Shown here piece by piece: positions 63,714 through 64,000 of a stretch of DNA of 64,000 nucleotides. The position numbers were made by a program, and so were the translations under genes. Below the pieces are notes generated by a model. It did no database searches. It was not told where the DNA came from and saw only the letters and a list, made by a program, of their open reading frames with translations. This DNA is from Mytilus edulis (lineage: Eukaryota > Mollusca > Bivalvia > Mytilida > Mytilidae), in contig NC_092348.1 of assembly GCF_963676685.1 (NCBI RefSeq), forward strand, positions 14,420,867 to 14,484,866, in the 5' to 3' direction. Numbering within the stretch: the first letter of the stretch is position 1; the number at the start of each line of letters is the position of its first letter.

Positions 63714-64000
63714 AACACTGTAGTTGTATCTTTGAATATTGTTTTTATTGGTTTTGATATTTATTTTGTTGTCAAGTTATTAAAATGAAACTTGATATTA
63801 TTACATACATATGTACATTAATGGCTCTACAATATGTCGTTTAAATTATTATACTTTTGTCTTTTTGAAGCCTTCTTAGTTGACAATGCGGTATTGGCTT
63901 TGCTCATTATTTCTAGAATCTTTCTACAGTTCTTCATTTTTGTGTGATTTGCCCTCTTGTGGAGAATTATCTCATTAGCAGCTATAGAACATTTTTTTTT
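63714..64000. other. End of window; SINE-like fragment
   Basis: 63865-63985 (CTTCTTAGTTGACAATGCGG, GGAGAATTATCTCATTAGCA) resembles the inverted GATGTGGTATGATTGCCAAT family. Nothing else seen. Confidence 0.35.

Overview
The window looks like nuclear DNA of a bivalve mollusc, most probably a mussel (Mytilus type). Coding sequence is split into short exons with canonical GT-AG introns. The non-coding DNA is AT-rich and crowded with short inverted-repeat and SINE-like elements that recur many times in the window. The species call is inference from repeat style and gene content; no database search was run.

Layout. (1) 1-2803, + strand: the last two exons of a membrane receptor-like gene (LDLa-like module, transmembrane helix, Pro/Gly/Tyr/Gln tail ending in a PPPY motif). 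(2) 2804-16176: no gene seen; three large hairpin-ended repeats, a 150-bp tandem repeat and small MITEs. (3) 16177-19253, - strand: a paralogue of the first gene facing it tail to tail, with a CUB domain in two exons, then the LDLa-like/TM exon and the tail exon; its signal-peptide exon was not found. (4) 19254-25900: repeat-rich, with a broken LINE reverse transcriptase (21740-23366, -) and a nest of inverted-repeat elements enclosing a tRNA-like sequence. (5) 25936-45822, + strand: nuclear gene for mitochondrial arginyl-tRNA synthetase (RARS2). Eighteen exons are assembled with matching phases, plus a likely first exon carrying the presequence. The introns hold many MITEs, a twin 667-bp repeat and a 51-bp minisatellite that copies a splice donor about 20 times. 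(6) 48374-54053, + strand: a two-exon Golgi carbohydrate sulfotransferase (HNK-1ST/CHST8-14 type). (7) 59074-59858, + strand: a RING-less TRIM-like gene (two B-boxes, coiled coil) broken by a one-base frameshift. (8) 61085-62140: tandem 442-bp units with a tRNA-derived head. (9) 62786-63713, + strand: a decayed Penelope-like reverse transcriptase.

The genes are not an operon or evident pathway; this is ordinary metazoan gene spacing. No prokaryotic-style system, CRISPR array or viral genome was found. The best leads are the splice-donor minisatellite in RARS2 (with a weaker parallel in the CUB gene), the convergent CUB/LDLa paralogues with paired loss of two LDLa cysteines and PPPY/PSAP tail motifs, and the nested or duplicated MITEs.
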